NCBI GenBank assembly: GCA_902561015.1
Contig: CACENB010000002.1
Location: 1-64,000, forward strand
Direction: 5' to 3'
Length of the DNA: 64,000 bases
Origin: an uncultured Pelagibacteraceae bacterium
GTDB taxonomy: Bacteria > Pseudomonadota > Alphaproteobacteria > Pelagibacterales > Pelagibacteraceae
Shown here: positions 53,254 through 62,313 of the stretch, in pieces
Layout: every line of letters begins with the position of its first letter
How positions within the stretch are numbered: the first letter of the stretch is position 1
Program-made: the position numbers and the translations under genes
Notes under the pieces: model-generated
What the model was told of the DNA's origin: nothing
Database searches by the model: none
Seen by the model: the letters and a program-made list of their open reading frames with translations, nothing else

Positions 53254-54324
53254 ATGAACTCGATTTTCAAAAATAAATTAATTAATGGTGATAGCCTAAA
53301 GGAACTAAAGAAAATTCCAGATGAGACTTTTGATTTAATTTTTGCAGATCCGCCCTATAACTTACAATTAAAAAACAAACTTACAAGACCTGATAGAACA
53401 GAGGTTAATGCAGTAAATGATAAATGGGATCAATTTGAAAATTTTAAAAAGTATGATGACTTTACTTATTTGTGGTTGACTGAGTGCAAAAGGATTTTGA
53501 AAAAGAATGGAGCTATTTGGGTAATTGGTAGTTATCACAATATTTTTAGAGTTGGAACAACAATACAAAATTTAGGTTTTTGGATTTTAAATGATGTCAT
53601 TTGGAATAAAAAAAATCCTATGCCAAATTTTAGAGGAACACGTTTTACAAATGCTCATGAAACTTTAATTTGGGCTTCAAAATCTGAGAAATCAAAATAT
53701 ACTTTTAACTATCAATCTTTAAAATGTTTAAATGATGATATTCAAATGAGGTCTAATTGGGAATTACCAATTTGTAATGGTTCTGAAAGATTAAAAAAGA
53801 ACGGTAAAAAAGTACATTCTACGCAGAAACCTGAGGCTCTACTTCATAGAATTTTACTAGCAACTTCAAATAAAAATGATTTAATTTTAGATCCTTTTTT
53901 AGGGTCAGGAACAACAGCATCTGTTGCTAAAAAATTAGGAAGAAATTATTACGGAATTGAAAAAGAAAAAACTTATTTTAAAGCTGCTGAAAAAAGATTA
54001 AAAAAAACTAAACCTATAGAAGATAATTATTTAGATACCCTGCAGAATGGTAGATCTAAACCAAGAATACCATTTGGCTCTTTGGTTGAATTAGGAATAA
54101 TTAAACCAGGCGCCACAATTTTCGATAATAAAAAGAAAATTAGTGCAAAAATTATGGCTGATGGCAGTATCAAACACGCTAAAACTGAGGGCTCAATTCA
54201 TAAAGTAGCAGCTACAATTTTAGGTGCTGAAAGCTGTAATGGATGGACCTATTGGCATTATAACTTGAATGGAAACGCAGTTCCTATCGATCATTTGAGA
54301 CAAAGGTTGATCTCTAATATTTAG
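53254..54324 (+). CDS. ccrM: CcrM-type adenine-N6 DNA methyltransferase (GANTC)
   Basis: LIFADPPYNLQLKN, STQKPEALLHRILLATS, DPFLGSGTTASVAKKLGRNYYGIE, CcrM-specific C-terminal region (SIHKVAATILGAESCNGWTYWHY). Confidence 0.94.
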   Translation: MNSIFKNKLINGDSLKELKKIPDETFDLIFADPPYNLQLKNKLTRPDRTEVNAVNDKWDQFENFKKYDDFTYLWLTECKRILKKNGAIWVIGSYHNIFRVGTTIQNLGFWILNDVIWNKKNPMPNFRGTRFTNAHETLIWASKSEKSKYTFNYQSLKCLNDDIQMRSNWELPICNGSERLKKNGKKVHSTQKPEALLHRILLATSNKNDLILDPFLGSGTTASVAKKLGRNYYGIEKEKTYFKAAEKRLKKTKPIEDNYLDTLQNGRSKPRIPFGSLVELGIIKPGATIFDNKKKISAKIMADGSIKHAKTEGSIHKVAATILGAESCNGWTYWHYNLNGNAVPIDHLRQRLISNI

Positions 54325-55466
54325 TTTTTATATATTTTCCCAAGATAGCCTTCTAAAAACTTTTTGTTTTTTACTAATCTTTTTAAAAAAATATTTCTTA
54401 ATAATGTTGTTAAAGGATTAGACAAATGAAAAGCGAATTGATTAAATTTTGAGCGATTATTTACCATCTTTATTTTATCAACTCTATTTCTAAAAAAATT
54501 ACTCTCATTATTATTCTCTATATTCTCAAATAATTCATATGCACCTTCTATTGATTGTGATGCACCTTGAGCAAATGATGGTGAAAAAGCAAAAAAAGCA
54601 TCTCCTATTAGATGAATGTTATTATTATTAACCTCAAAAAAATCATGACTTACAAATACTGGATATATCTTTAAATCATTAATACTATCAAAAAATTCTT
54701 TATTTAAGTGCGGAACTTTTTCTAAAATTTTTCTGATAAAATTATCATCTTCAAACAAAGAAAAATCTTTTTGCTCATCCCTTGAAAGTTTGAATCTCAT
54801 TATAGCTATAAAGTTTAAATCACCATTAGGAGAGACTGGATAAATAACATAATGAAAATTTGAACCTAAAAACAATGAGATATTTTTTTTATCAGCCATG
54901 TTTGAAGAACTTGGTATAATTCCTCTAATAGCTAAAGTGTCATTAAATTTTGGTTCAATTTGATTTTTTGATAACAGATATTTACTCTTTGAAAAGACTC
55001 CATCTGAAATAATTAGGTAATCAAATTCATAAATTTCATTATTTTCAAAAGAGATTTTAACGATTTGATCTTGTTGTTCTATCTTTGAAATAGTGTGGTC
55101 AAATTTTATTTCTTTCTCTAAATCCTTTTTTAAAAAATTAATAAGTGATGATCTTTTAAGAGTAGTATATTTACAATTTTCAGTATTAAAATCTGATATA
55201 TTTAATTCACATATCTTATTAAAATTCTTAATTGAGTAAAAATTAATTTTATCTGGATTAAATTTTTCACTGTTTTCTAATTTATCAAACTGGATTTTAT
55301 TTAATAGTTTAATGCTGTTGACAGATAATTGAATACCGTAACCTTCTTTTAAATTTATGAGGCTATTTCTCTCAAAAATATTTACTTGATACTTTTTATT
55401 TCTCTTAAATAAATTGGCAATAAATAGCCCTGAAATTCCAGCACCAATTATAGCTACTTTTTTCAT
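54321..55466 (-). CDS. FAD-dependent monooxygenase (UbiH/salicylate hydroxylase-like)
   Basis: VAIIGAGISGLFIANLFKRN, IISDGVFSKSKYLL, HLIGDAFFAFSPSFAQGASQSIEGAYEL. Confidence 0.86.
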   Translation of the reverse strand: MKKVAIIGAGISGLFIANLFKRNKKYQVNIFERNSLINLKEGYGIQLSVNSIKLLNKIQFDKLENSEKFNPDKINFYSIKNFNKICELNISDFNTENCKYTTLKRSSLINFLKKDLEKEIKFDHTISKIEQQDQIVKISFENNEIYEFDYLIISDGVFSKSKYLLSKNQIEPKFNDTLAIRGIIPSSSNMADKKNISLFLGSNFHYVIYPVSPNGDLNFIAIMRFKLSRDEQKDFSLFEDDNFIRKILEKVPHLNKEFFDSINDLKIYPVFVSHDFFEVNNNNIHLIGDAFFAFSPSFAQGASQSIEGAYELFENIENNNESNFFRNRVDKIKMVNNRSKFNQFAFHLSNPLTTLLRNIFLKRLVKNKKFLEGYLGKIYKN

Positions 55467-56446
55467 TAATTTTTTTCTAAATATTTAACAACTTTCTTAG
55501 TAAATGATGGAAGCATATAATTATCTAATTTTCTTCTATCAAACCAGTAAGATGAAGGAAATTTTTTTGCATTTTTGAGATATTGAATTTTTATATTCAT
55601 ATTCATGTTCGACATTTTAAAATTAAGATTTTCATTAAAATTTTTTGGGTTAGATAGCTCTTCCATTGGAAAAATTGTTAAATTTTTAAGAAAACTAAAT
55701 TTTGTGTTTTTTATAAGCAAATACCTTTGATTTTTTTTATAAACTTTAAGAATAAAATATTTTTCTTTATTCTTTTTTGTAATTTTAGCTAAATCAAAAT
55801 CTTTCTTCTTAAAAGACTTACAATTTTTTGAGATTGGACACCCACTACATTCAGGATTTTTAGGTTTGCAAATAATTGCTCCCAATTCCATTAAAGCTTG
55901 TGCATAATCACTTGCTCTTGATGAAATTCCAAAAATAGATTTTTTTTCTATTAGATTGTCTTTTTGAATTTCCTTATCTTTTTTTAAATAAAGATATCTT
56001 TTTAAAACTCTTTCAATGTTTCCATCTAAAGGAATACAGGATTTATTAAAGGCAATAGCTAAGATTGCATAAGCAGTATAATTGCCGATACCAGGTAAAG
56101 ATATCAAATCTTCATAATTATTTGGAATTTTTCCATGATATTTACTAATTATAATTTTAGCAGTTTTTTGTAAATTTCTTACTCTTGAATAATATCCAAG
56201 ACCTTCCCATAATTTTATTAATTCATTTTCTTTAACTCTAGAGAGGTCCACAAGACTGGGTAATTTTTTTATAAATCTATTAAAAAAAGGAATAACAGTT
56301 ACAACTTGTGTTTGTTGTAACATAAACTCACTTACCAATGTATAATAATGCTTTTTATACAAAGGTGTTTTTTTCCGCCATGGTAAATTTCTTTTATTTA
56401 AATCATACCATTTAAGAATTTTTTTTGTTATGATCTTTTCTGTCAT
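55466..56446 (-). CDS. mutY: A/G-specific adenine glycosylase
   Basis: LPWRKKTPLYKKHYYTLVSEFMLQQTQVVTVIPFFNRF, LPGIGNYTAYAI, Fe-S cysteines CKPKNPECSGCPISKNC. Confidence 0.94.
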   Translation of the reverse strand: MTEKIITKKILKWYDLNKRNLPWRKKTPLYKKHYYTLVSEFMLQQTQVVTVIPFFNRFIKKLPSLVDLSRVKENELIKLWEGLGYYSRVRNLQKTAKIIISKYHGKIPNNYEDLISLPGIGNYTAYAILAIAFNKSCIPLDGNIERVLKRYLYLKKDKEIQKDNLIEKKSIFGISSRASDYAQALMELGAIICKPKNPECSGCPISKNCKSFKKKDFDLAKITKKNKEKYFILKVYKKNQRYLLIKNTKFSFLKNLTIFPMEELSNPKNFNENLNFKMSNMNMNIKIQYLKNAKKFPSSYWFDRRKLDNYMLPSFTKKVVKYLEKN

Positions 56447-56935
56447 ATGTATTTCAAAAATAATACTAAGCAGAGATTAAGATCCATTCAAGGCTTAAGA
56501 TCTTTTAAAGACACCTTACCAACAAATATAAAAAAAGTTATTAACAAAAGAGGCCATATTTTTTCTGAAATACTTAATAATTGGAAATTTTTGGTAGGAG
56601 AAAGTCTCTTTAAAGTTTGTTTCCCAAAATCATTTAAAAATTCAAATAAATTTGGAGTTAGCACATTGCTAATTATGGTAAAGAGAGGTCATGAGATAGA
56701 TTTAGAATATTCTAAAAAAGAAATCATGGATAGAGTAAATAATTTTTTTGGAAATACAATTATTGAAAGAATTAAATTTACTACCTTTGAAGAGGAACGA
56801 AAGCAGGTAATCAACGACAAAATAGAGAAGAAAGCTGTGACAAGAAAAACATTCCATAAAAAAATTGAGAGTGTTAGGAATGAAAAAATTAAAAAGTCCC
56901 TAATTGAACTAACTAAGGTATTCAGAGAAAAATGA
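56447..56935 (+). CDS. DUF721/DciA-like protein
   Basis: Basic protein with GHIFSEILNNWKFLVGESLFKVCFPKSF, matching DUF721 organisation; divergent from mutY. Confidence 0.7.
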   Translation: MYFKNNTKQRLRSIQGLRSFKDTLPTNIKKVINKRGHIFSEILNNWKFLVGESLFKVCFPKSFKNSNKFGVSTLLIMVKRGHEIDLEYSKKEIMDRVNNFFGNTIIERIKFTTFEEERKQVINDKIEKKAVTRKTFHKKIESVRNEKIKKSLIELTKVFREK

Positions 56936-57504
56936 AAAAAAATATATTATTAATTTTGATTATTTTAGGATTTTCTCTTAAGGTAAATGCTGATAATCGA
57001 ATTGTTTCTGGACAAAATGATGCTAAGATAACAATTATTGCTTACGAGTCTCTGACTTGTAGTTTTTGTGCAGATTTTCATAACAAGATTTACCCACTAC
57101 TTAAAGAAGAATTTATTGATACCGGTTTGGTAAAAATAGAATTTAGACACTTTCCCTTAGATATTGTCGCTCTTAATGCATCAAAAATTTCACAGTGCAA
57201 AGAAGATCAAAGTTTAGAAATTATGATGAGTTTATATTCTGATCAGCAGGCTTGGATAAAAGGTAAAACAATAGAAGAGGCTAATGAAAATTTAAAAAAA
57301 TTTGTTGAAAACAAAAATTTTAACTTAGATTTTGAAAAGTGCATAAGTGATAAAAAAATTGAAGATTTCGTTTTAAATGATCGAATCGAAGGCACTAAAA
57401 AATTTAAGGTAAATTCCACTCCTACGATTATAATTAATGGAAAAAAGTTTGAGAAAACTCTTAATTATAAAAATTTAAAAAAATCTCTAGAAAAGCTGAT
57501 ATAA
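56932..57504 (+). CDS. DsbA-family thioredoxin-fold protein
   Basis: Signal peptide; AYESLTCSFCADFHNKIYP, FRHFPLDIVALNAS, VNSTPTIIINGKKF. Confidence 0.9.
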   Translation: MKKNILLILIILGFSLKVNADNRIVSGQNDAKITIIAYESLTCSFCADFHNKIYPLLKEEFIDTGLVKIEFRHFPLDIVALNASKISQCKEDQSLEIMMSLYSDQQAWIKGKTIEEANENLKKFVENKNFNLDFEKCISDKKIEDFVLNDRIEGTKKFKVNSTPTIIINGKKFEKTLNYKNLKKSLEKLI

Positions 57505-57512
57505 GCTAATTA

Positions 57513-59909
57513 ATGGAGTTTAAAAAAATCCAACTAAATGGGTTTAAGTCTTTTGCTGATAAAACCAATTTCTTAATCGAAGATGGTTTAACTGGTATAG
57601 TTGGACCTAACGGTTGTGGAAAATCAAACATTGTCGAGTCCATTAGATGGGTTATGGGTGAAACATCTGCAAAAAGTTTACGTGGCTCAGGAATGGAGGA
57701 TGTAATTTTTTCTGGTACTTCAAATAAACCATCTAAAAATATTGCTGAGGTTTCTATAACAGTTAAAAATGATAGCGGTGAGGGACCTATTCAATATCGA
57801 GAAATTAATGAGATTAATGTTAGAAGAAAAATTGAAAAAGATAAAGGATCCAAGTTTTACATTAATGATAAAGAAGTAAGAGCAAGGGATTCTCAAATGT
57901 TTTTTGCTGATTTATCCACTGGAGCTCATTCTCCATCGATGATTAGTCAAGGTAGAATTGGAGCACTAGTGACTGCTAAACCTACTGATAGAAGAGCAAT
58001 TCTCGAAGAGGCAGCCGGTATCTCTGGTTTACATGTAAGACGACATGAGGCTGAGTTAAGATTGGGTGCAGCTGAAAATAATCTTAAGAGAGCAGATGAA
58101 TTAAGAAAACAGCAAGAAAGACAATTGGCAAATCTTCAAAAACAAGCGGAGGAGGCTTCAAAATATAAAAACATAACAGATGAAATAAAAAAAATTGAAG
58201 CAGGTCTTTACTATCTGAAACTAATAGAAATTGACAAAGAAATAACAATTGAAAATGAAATAAACAAAGAGGCCGAAGGTGAGGTTAGTGGATTTAATGA
58301 AAGAATTACAGAGATTGAAAAGTTAATCAAACTAGAAACAGAAAAAGTTACTCCATTAAGAGAAAAAAACATTGAAAATCTGTCTAAAATTCAAAGATTG
58401 AATTTAGAACTTCAGAGTTTGGATAAAGAAAATACTAGGACTCAAGAAGAGATTGAGAATATTAAAAAGTCATTAAAAACACTTGATGAAGATGTTTTAA
58501 GAGAAAAAGGAATTATTATAGATGCTAATTCTAATGAGAAAAGACTCAAAGAGGAAAAAAGTGACCTAATAGAAGTTGATTCAAAATATTTTGAGACAGA
58601 AAAAAAATCAAATGAGGATCTTGATAATTCAAAAAATAATTTAATTGATGAAATAGGAAAAATTAAAACTTTAGTAAGTTCAAATCAAAATGATAGTGCA
58701 TTGGATGTTCTAAATGATCTTGAAAAAATTATTGATAAATATGCTGATAGCTATAGTAAAAATCAAAATATCAAAAAAGAGTCGGTTAAAAGAAATGAGA
58801 GAATTAAAATAATTGAAAAAGAAATTGAAAGCTGGAAAAATTTACTTTCAAATTCTGAAAAAATGGTAAATGAATTAACTAGTAGAAAGAATAATCTAAC
58901 CAATCAATTAGAAATACTTGATAACCAACCAAAAATACAAGCTGAAAAAAAAGGACAAATTTCTGAGAATTTAAGAAATTCAGAGGAAGAAAAAGAGGAA
59001 AATGAAAAAATTATAAATAGTACTGATGAAAAAATTGACTCACTGAGAACCAAACTTAATGAAATACAAGAACAATCTATTCAAATAAGAGAGAGAAAAG
59101 CAAGTTCTGGTGCAACTGTTGAAGGGTTAAGAAAAAGAAAAAATGATCTTATAGATCGAATTACCTCTGAGCTTAATTTGACCGAGGAAAATATCTTAGA
59201 AAATTCAAACTTAAATGGTGTTGAAGAATTACCTGATGCTGTCAATCAAGAAGATTTATTAGATAAAAAAAAACAGGCGAGAGAAAAATTAGGGTCCGTT
59301 AATTTAAAAGCAGACGAAGAAACTAATAAATACGAGGCTGAAATTAAAAAAATGGAATCTGACCGAGCAGACTTAGTGACAGCAATTGTAAAATTAAAAG
59401 ATAGTATTAATGAACTCAACCAAAAGGGTAGAGAGAGATTGGTTGAAGCCTTTGAAAAAGTTAATAGAAAATTCAACGAAGTTTATACAAAATTATTTAA
59501 TGGTGGTAATGCAAAACTTGAACTGGTTGATTCAGATGACCCTCTAGAAGCAGGTTTAGAAATGTTGGTTAGTCCCCCAGGAAAAAGACTTCAATCAATA
59601 ACTCTATTATCTGGTGGAGAACAAGCTTTGACTGCACTATCACTTATCTTCGCAGTTTTTTTAACAAATCCTTCTCCTATTTGTGTGCTAGATGAAGTAG
59701 ATGCTCCTTTGGATGATGCTAATGTTACTAGGTTTTGTAATCTACTAGATGAACTAACTAAAATAACAAATACAAAGTTTATCATCGTAACTCACCACGC
59801 ATTGACAATGTCAAAAATGAATAGATTATACGGTGTAACTATGCCTGAAAAAGGGATAAGTCAGCTGGTAGCAGTTGATTTACAAAAAGCAGAGAGTATG
59901 GTTGCTTGA
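57513..59909 (+). CDS. smc: Chromosome segregation SMC-family protein, short
   Basis: GIVGPNGCGKSNIVESIRWVMGETSAKSLRGSGMEDVIFSG; C-terminal LLSGGEQALTALSLIFAVFLTNPSPICVLDEVDAPLDDANV; only 798 aa. Confidence 0.92.
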   Translation: MEFKKIQLNGFKSFADKTNFLIEDGLTGIVGPNGCGKSNIVESIRWVMGETSAKSLRGSGMEDVIFSGTSNKPSKNIAEVSITVKNDSGEGPIQYREINEINVRRKIEKDKGSKFYINDKEVRARDSQMFFADLSTGAHSPSMISQGRIGALVTAKPTDRRAILEEAAGISGLHVRRHEAELRLGAAENNLKRADELRKQQERQLANLQKQAEEASKYKNITDEIKKIEAGLYYLKLIEIDKEITIENEINKEAEGEVSGFNERITEIEKLIKLETEKVTPLREKNIENLSKIQRLNLELQSLDKENTRTQEEIENIKKSLKTLDEDVLREKGIIIDANSNEKRLKEEKSDLIEVDSKYFETEKKSNEDLDNSKNNLIDEIGKIKTLVSSNQNDSALDVLNDLEKIIDKYADSYSKNQNIKKESVKRNERIKIIEKEIESWKNLLSNSEKMVNELTSRKNNLTNQLEILDNQPKIQAEKKGQISENLRNSEEEKEENEKIINSTDEKIDSLRTKLNEIQEQSIQIRERKASSGATVEGLRKRKNDLIDRITSELNLTEENILENSNLNGVEELPDAVNQEDLLDKKKQAREKLGSVNLKADEETNKYEAEIKKMESDRADLVTAIVKLKDSINELNQKGRERLVEAFEKVNRKFNEVYTKLFNGGNAKLELVDSDDPLEAGLEMLVSPPGKRLQSITLLSGGEQALTALSLIFAVFLTNPSPICVLDEVDAPLDDANVTRFCNLLDELTKITNTKFIIVTHHALTMSKMNRLYGVTMPEKGISQLVAVDLQKAESMVA

Positions 59910-59922
59910 TTAAAATAATCGG

Positions 59923-60198
59923 ATGTCTAAAAATCAGTTCAAAACTCGCTTAGAAATTGCAAAAAAAAAGCTCTCAAAGAAAGATAATGGAAATAAAAAC
60001 CAAAATTCATCGCCTATTGGCTCAGCTTTTAAGCTAAGTACAGAACTAGTATCTGCAGTTGCTGTAGGGACAATTATTGGGTTTATTTTAGACAATACCT
60101 TTGGTACTAAACCATGGTTAATTTTAATTTTTTTTTTTGTAGGTGTAGTCGCAGGTATTACGAATGTGATTAGATCTGCCAAAAATATGCAAAAATAG
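59923..60198 (+). CDS. atpI: AtpI-like ATP synthase accessory protein
   Basis: Small two-TM protein (AVAVGTIIGFILDNTFGTKPWLILIFFFVGVVAGITNVIR) directly upstream of atpB. Confidence 0.85.
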   Translation: MSKNQFKTRLEIAKKKLSKKDNGNKNQNSSPIGSAFKLSTELVSAVAVGTIIGFILDNTFGTKPWLILIFFFVGVVAGITNVIRSAKNMQK

Positions 60199-60209
60199 AC
60201 ATAAAATTT

Positions 60210-60944
60210 ATGGCAGCAAATCCAATGACTCAATTCGAAGTTTACAGAATTGGACCAGAAATAAAAATCGGAGCTTTTGACATCTCATTCACAAATGCAA
60301 GTTTGTTTATGGTAATCAGTTCTCTTGCAATTCTCATGATCTTTAACTTAGGTGCTAAAAAAAATTCTATGCTACCTAATAAGATTCAACTATTAGCAGA
60401 ATTAAGTTACACATTCGTATCTAAAATGATCAGCGATACAGCAGGATCTAAGGCCAAACCTTATTTTGCATTTATATTTTCATTATTTATGTTTGTACTT
60501 TTTTGCAACATGTTCGGAATGATACCTTATACCTTCACAGTCACTAGTCATATAATAGTAACATTTGTTTTAGCTGCATTCATATTCATTGGTGTAACAA
60601 TTATTGGTTTTATAAAACATGGATTTGGTTATTTAAAACTTTTTGTACCAAGCGGGGTTCCTGTTGTTTTATTGCCTTTGATAGTTGTTATTGAGATAAT
60701 CTCTTATCTAAGTAGACCTATTAGTTTATCTGTAAGACTTTTTGCTAATATGATGGCAGGTCACACAATGATGAAAGTTTTCGGGGGCTTTGTTATAAGC
60801 CTTGGGATAGTTGGAGGATGGCTTCCTTTAACATTTTCTGTTGCATTAACTGGTTTGGAGATCTTAGTTGCTTTTCTTCAGGCTTATGTTTTCGCAATTT
60901 TAACATGCATTTATTTAAATGATGCATTAAATTTACACCATTAA
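60210..60944 (+). CDS. atpB: ATP synthase subunit a
   Basis: FGMIPYTFTVTSHIIVTF, SLSVRLFANMMAGHTMMKVF, ALTGLEILVAFLQAYVFAILTCIYLNDAL. Confidence 0.97.
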   Translation: MAANPMTQFEVYRIGPEIKIGAFDISFTNASLFMVISSLAILMIFNLGAKKNSMLPNKIQLLAELSYTFVSKMISDTAGSKAKPYFAFIFSLFMFVLFCNMFGMIPYTFTVTSHIIVTFVLAAFIFIGVTIIGFIKHGFGYLKLFVPSGVPVVLLPLIVVIEIISYLSRPISLSVRLFANMMAGHTMMKVFGGFVISLGIVGGWLPLTFSVALTGLEILVAFLQAYVFAILTCIYLNDALNLHH

Positions 60945-60962
60945 CTAACAAAGGAGGATATA

Positions 60963-61190
60963 ATGGAATTAGAAGCAGCAAAAATGATCGGGGCAGGTTT
61001 AGCAGCAATCGCTTTAGCTGGCGCCGGTGTTGGAATTGGGATAATTTTTGGGAATTATCTTTCAGGAGCAATGAGAAACCCTTCTGCAGCACAAAAACAA
61101 TTTCCTAATTTGCTTTTAGGATTTGCTCTCGCAGAAGCAACTGGGTTGTTTGGTTTGGTAGTTGCATTAATCATTCTATTTGCATTTTAA
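60963..61190 (+). CDS. atpE: ATP synthase subunit c
   Basis: GAGLAAIALAGAGVGIGIIFGNYLSGAMRNPSAAQ...FALAEATGLFGLVVALIILF. Confidence 0.97.
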   Translation: MELEAAKMIGAGLAAIALAGAGVGIGIIFGNYLSGAMRNPSAAQKQFPNLLLGFALAEATGLFGLVVALIILFAF

Positions 61191-61192
61191 AT

Positions 61193-61786
61193 TTGATGAT
61201 TAGAAAATATTTTTTTCAGTTAATATTTTTATACCTTTTTTTTTCAAAAGAGGTTTTTGCAGCTGAAAGTGGTGGTATGCCTCAATTAGATCCTGAATTT
61301 TGGGTTTCACAGATTTTTTGGCTTACATTGGTTTTTGGTACTCTGTATATTGTTTTATCTAAGCTTATACTCCCAAAAATTAGTGCAAACTTAGAATTAA
61401 GAAAATCTCAAATACAAGAAAACATTGAGGCTGCAGATAAGCAGAGGAAAGATAGTGAATTAAAGCTTAAAGAATATGATGATATAGTTTTAAAAAGTAA
61501 ACTTGAGTCAAAGAATCTTTTTAATGAGACTAGAGAAAAAACGCTTAAAAATATTAACATTAAAAGAGATACTTTAGAAAAACAAATTGATGAAGAAATT
61601 AAGAAAGCTGAAACTGAGATTGACCAGCTTAGGAAAAGTGCTCCGGAAAAAATAAATAAGATCGCAATTGAAACATCCTCAGAGATACTTAAAAATTTGA
61701 TAGGTACTGAAATTAACAACAGTAGTATTTCAGCGATAGTTGATGATTTATACAGGAAAAATGGAGGCAAGTACTATGGTAATTGA
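61193..61786 (+). CDS. ATP synthase subunit b' (AtpF2/AtpG-like)
   Basis: MPQLDPEFWVSQIFWLTLVFGTLYIVLSKLILPKISANLELRKSQI; downstream of atpE. Confidence 0.92.
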   Translation: MMIRKYFFQLIFLYLFFSKEVFAAESGGMPQLDPEFWVSQIFWLTLVFGTLYIVLSKLILPKISANLELRKSQIQENIEAADKQRKDSELKLKEYDDIVLKSKLESKNLFNETREKTLKNINIKRDTLEKQIDEEIKKAETEIDQLRKSAPEKINKIAIETSSEILKNLIGTEINNSSISAIVDDLYRKNGGKYYGN

Positions 61787-62273
61787 TTCAACATTCTGGG
61801 TGGCAGTTTCATTTTTTATTTTTTTTGGTGGGTTGGTTTATTTAAAAGTGCCACAAAAAATAAATGAAATATTAAATAAACTCATTACTGACATAAAAAA
61901 TGAAATTGATGAGAGTGAAAAACTTCGAAAAGAAGCAAAAGATTTATTAAACAATGCTCAAAGTAAACTTGATACTGCACAATCTGTAAGAAATGAAATT
62001 TTGGAACAGGCTAAAAAAGATAGCGATAGATTAATAATAGATCTTAATGACAAATTCCATAAGTCTTCAGAAATTAAAAAAGCATCTGCTGAAAACAAAA
62101 TAGTTCAAATGAAAGAGGCAGCAATTAAAGAAATAAAGGATGCTTCGGTAAAAATCGCAGTAGATTCTGTTAAAAAAATTATTACCACATCCGTTGATAA
62201 GTCTAAACTAGATAACTTGTTTCAAAAAAATTTAGAAGAGACTAAAGAAGAGTTAAAAAAAATTAATTCATAA
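61776..62273 (+). CDS. atpF: ATP synthase subunit b
   Basis: MVIDSTFWVAVSFFIFFGGLVYLKVPQKINEIL then long helix; ATG at 61776 overlapping b' stop. Confidence 0.92.
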   Translation: MVIDSTFWVAVSFFIFFGGLVYLKVPQKINEILNKLITDIKNEIDESEKLRKEAKDLLNNAQSKLDTAQSVRNEILEQAKKDSDRLIIDLNDKFHKSSEIKKASAENKIVQMKEAAIKEIKDASVKIAVDSVKKIITTSVDKSKLDNLFQKNLEETKEELKKINS

Positions 62274-62313
62274 TTTTCTTACAATTTTTTTAAAAAAACT
62301 ATAAATTATTAAA

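Noticed and set aside
60793-61092. Antisense ORF across atpB/atpE
   Set aside because: Opposite strand of two highly conserved ATP synthase genes; low-complexity translation.
61408-61770. 120-aa minus ORF inside atpF'
   Set aside because: Ser/Leu-rich antisense translation of a coiled-coil gene, a known artefact pattern.
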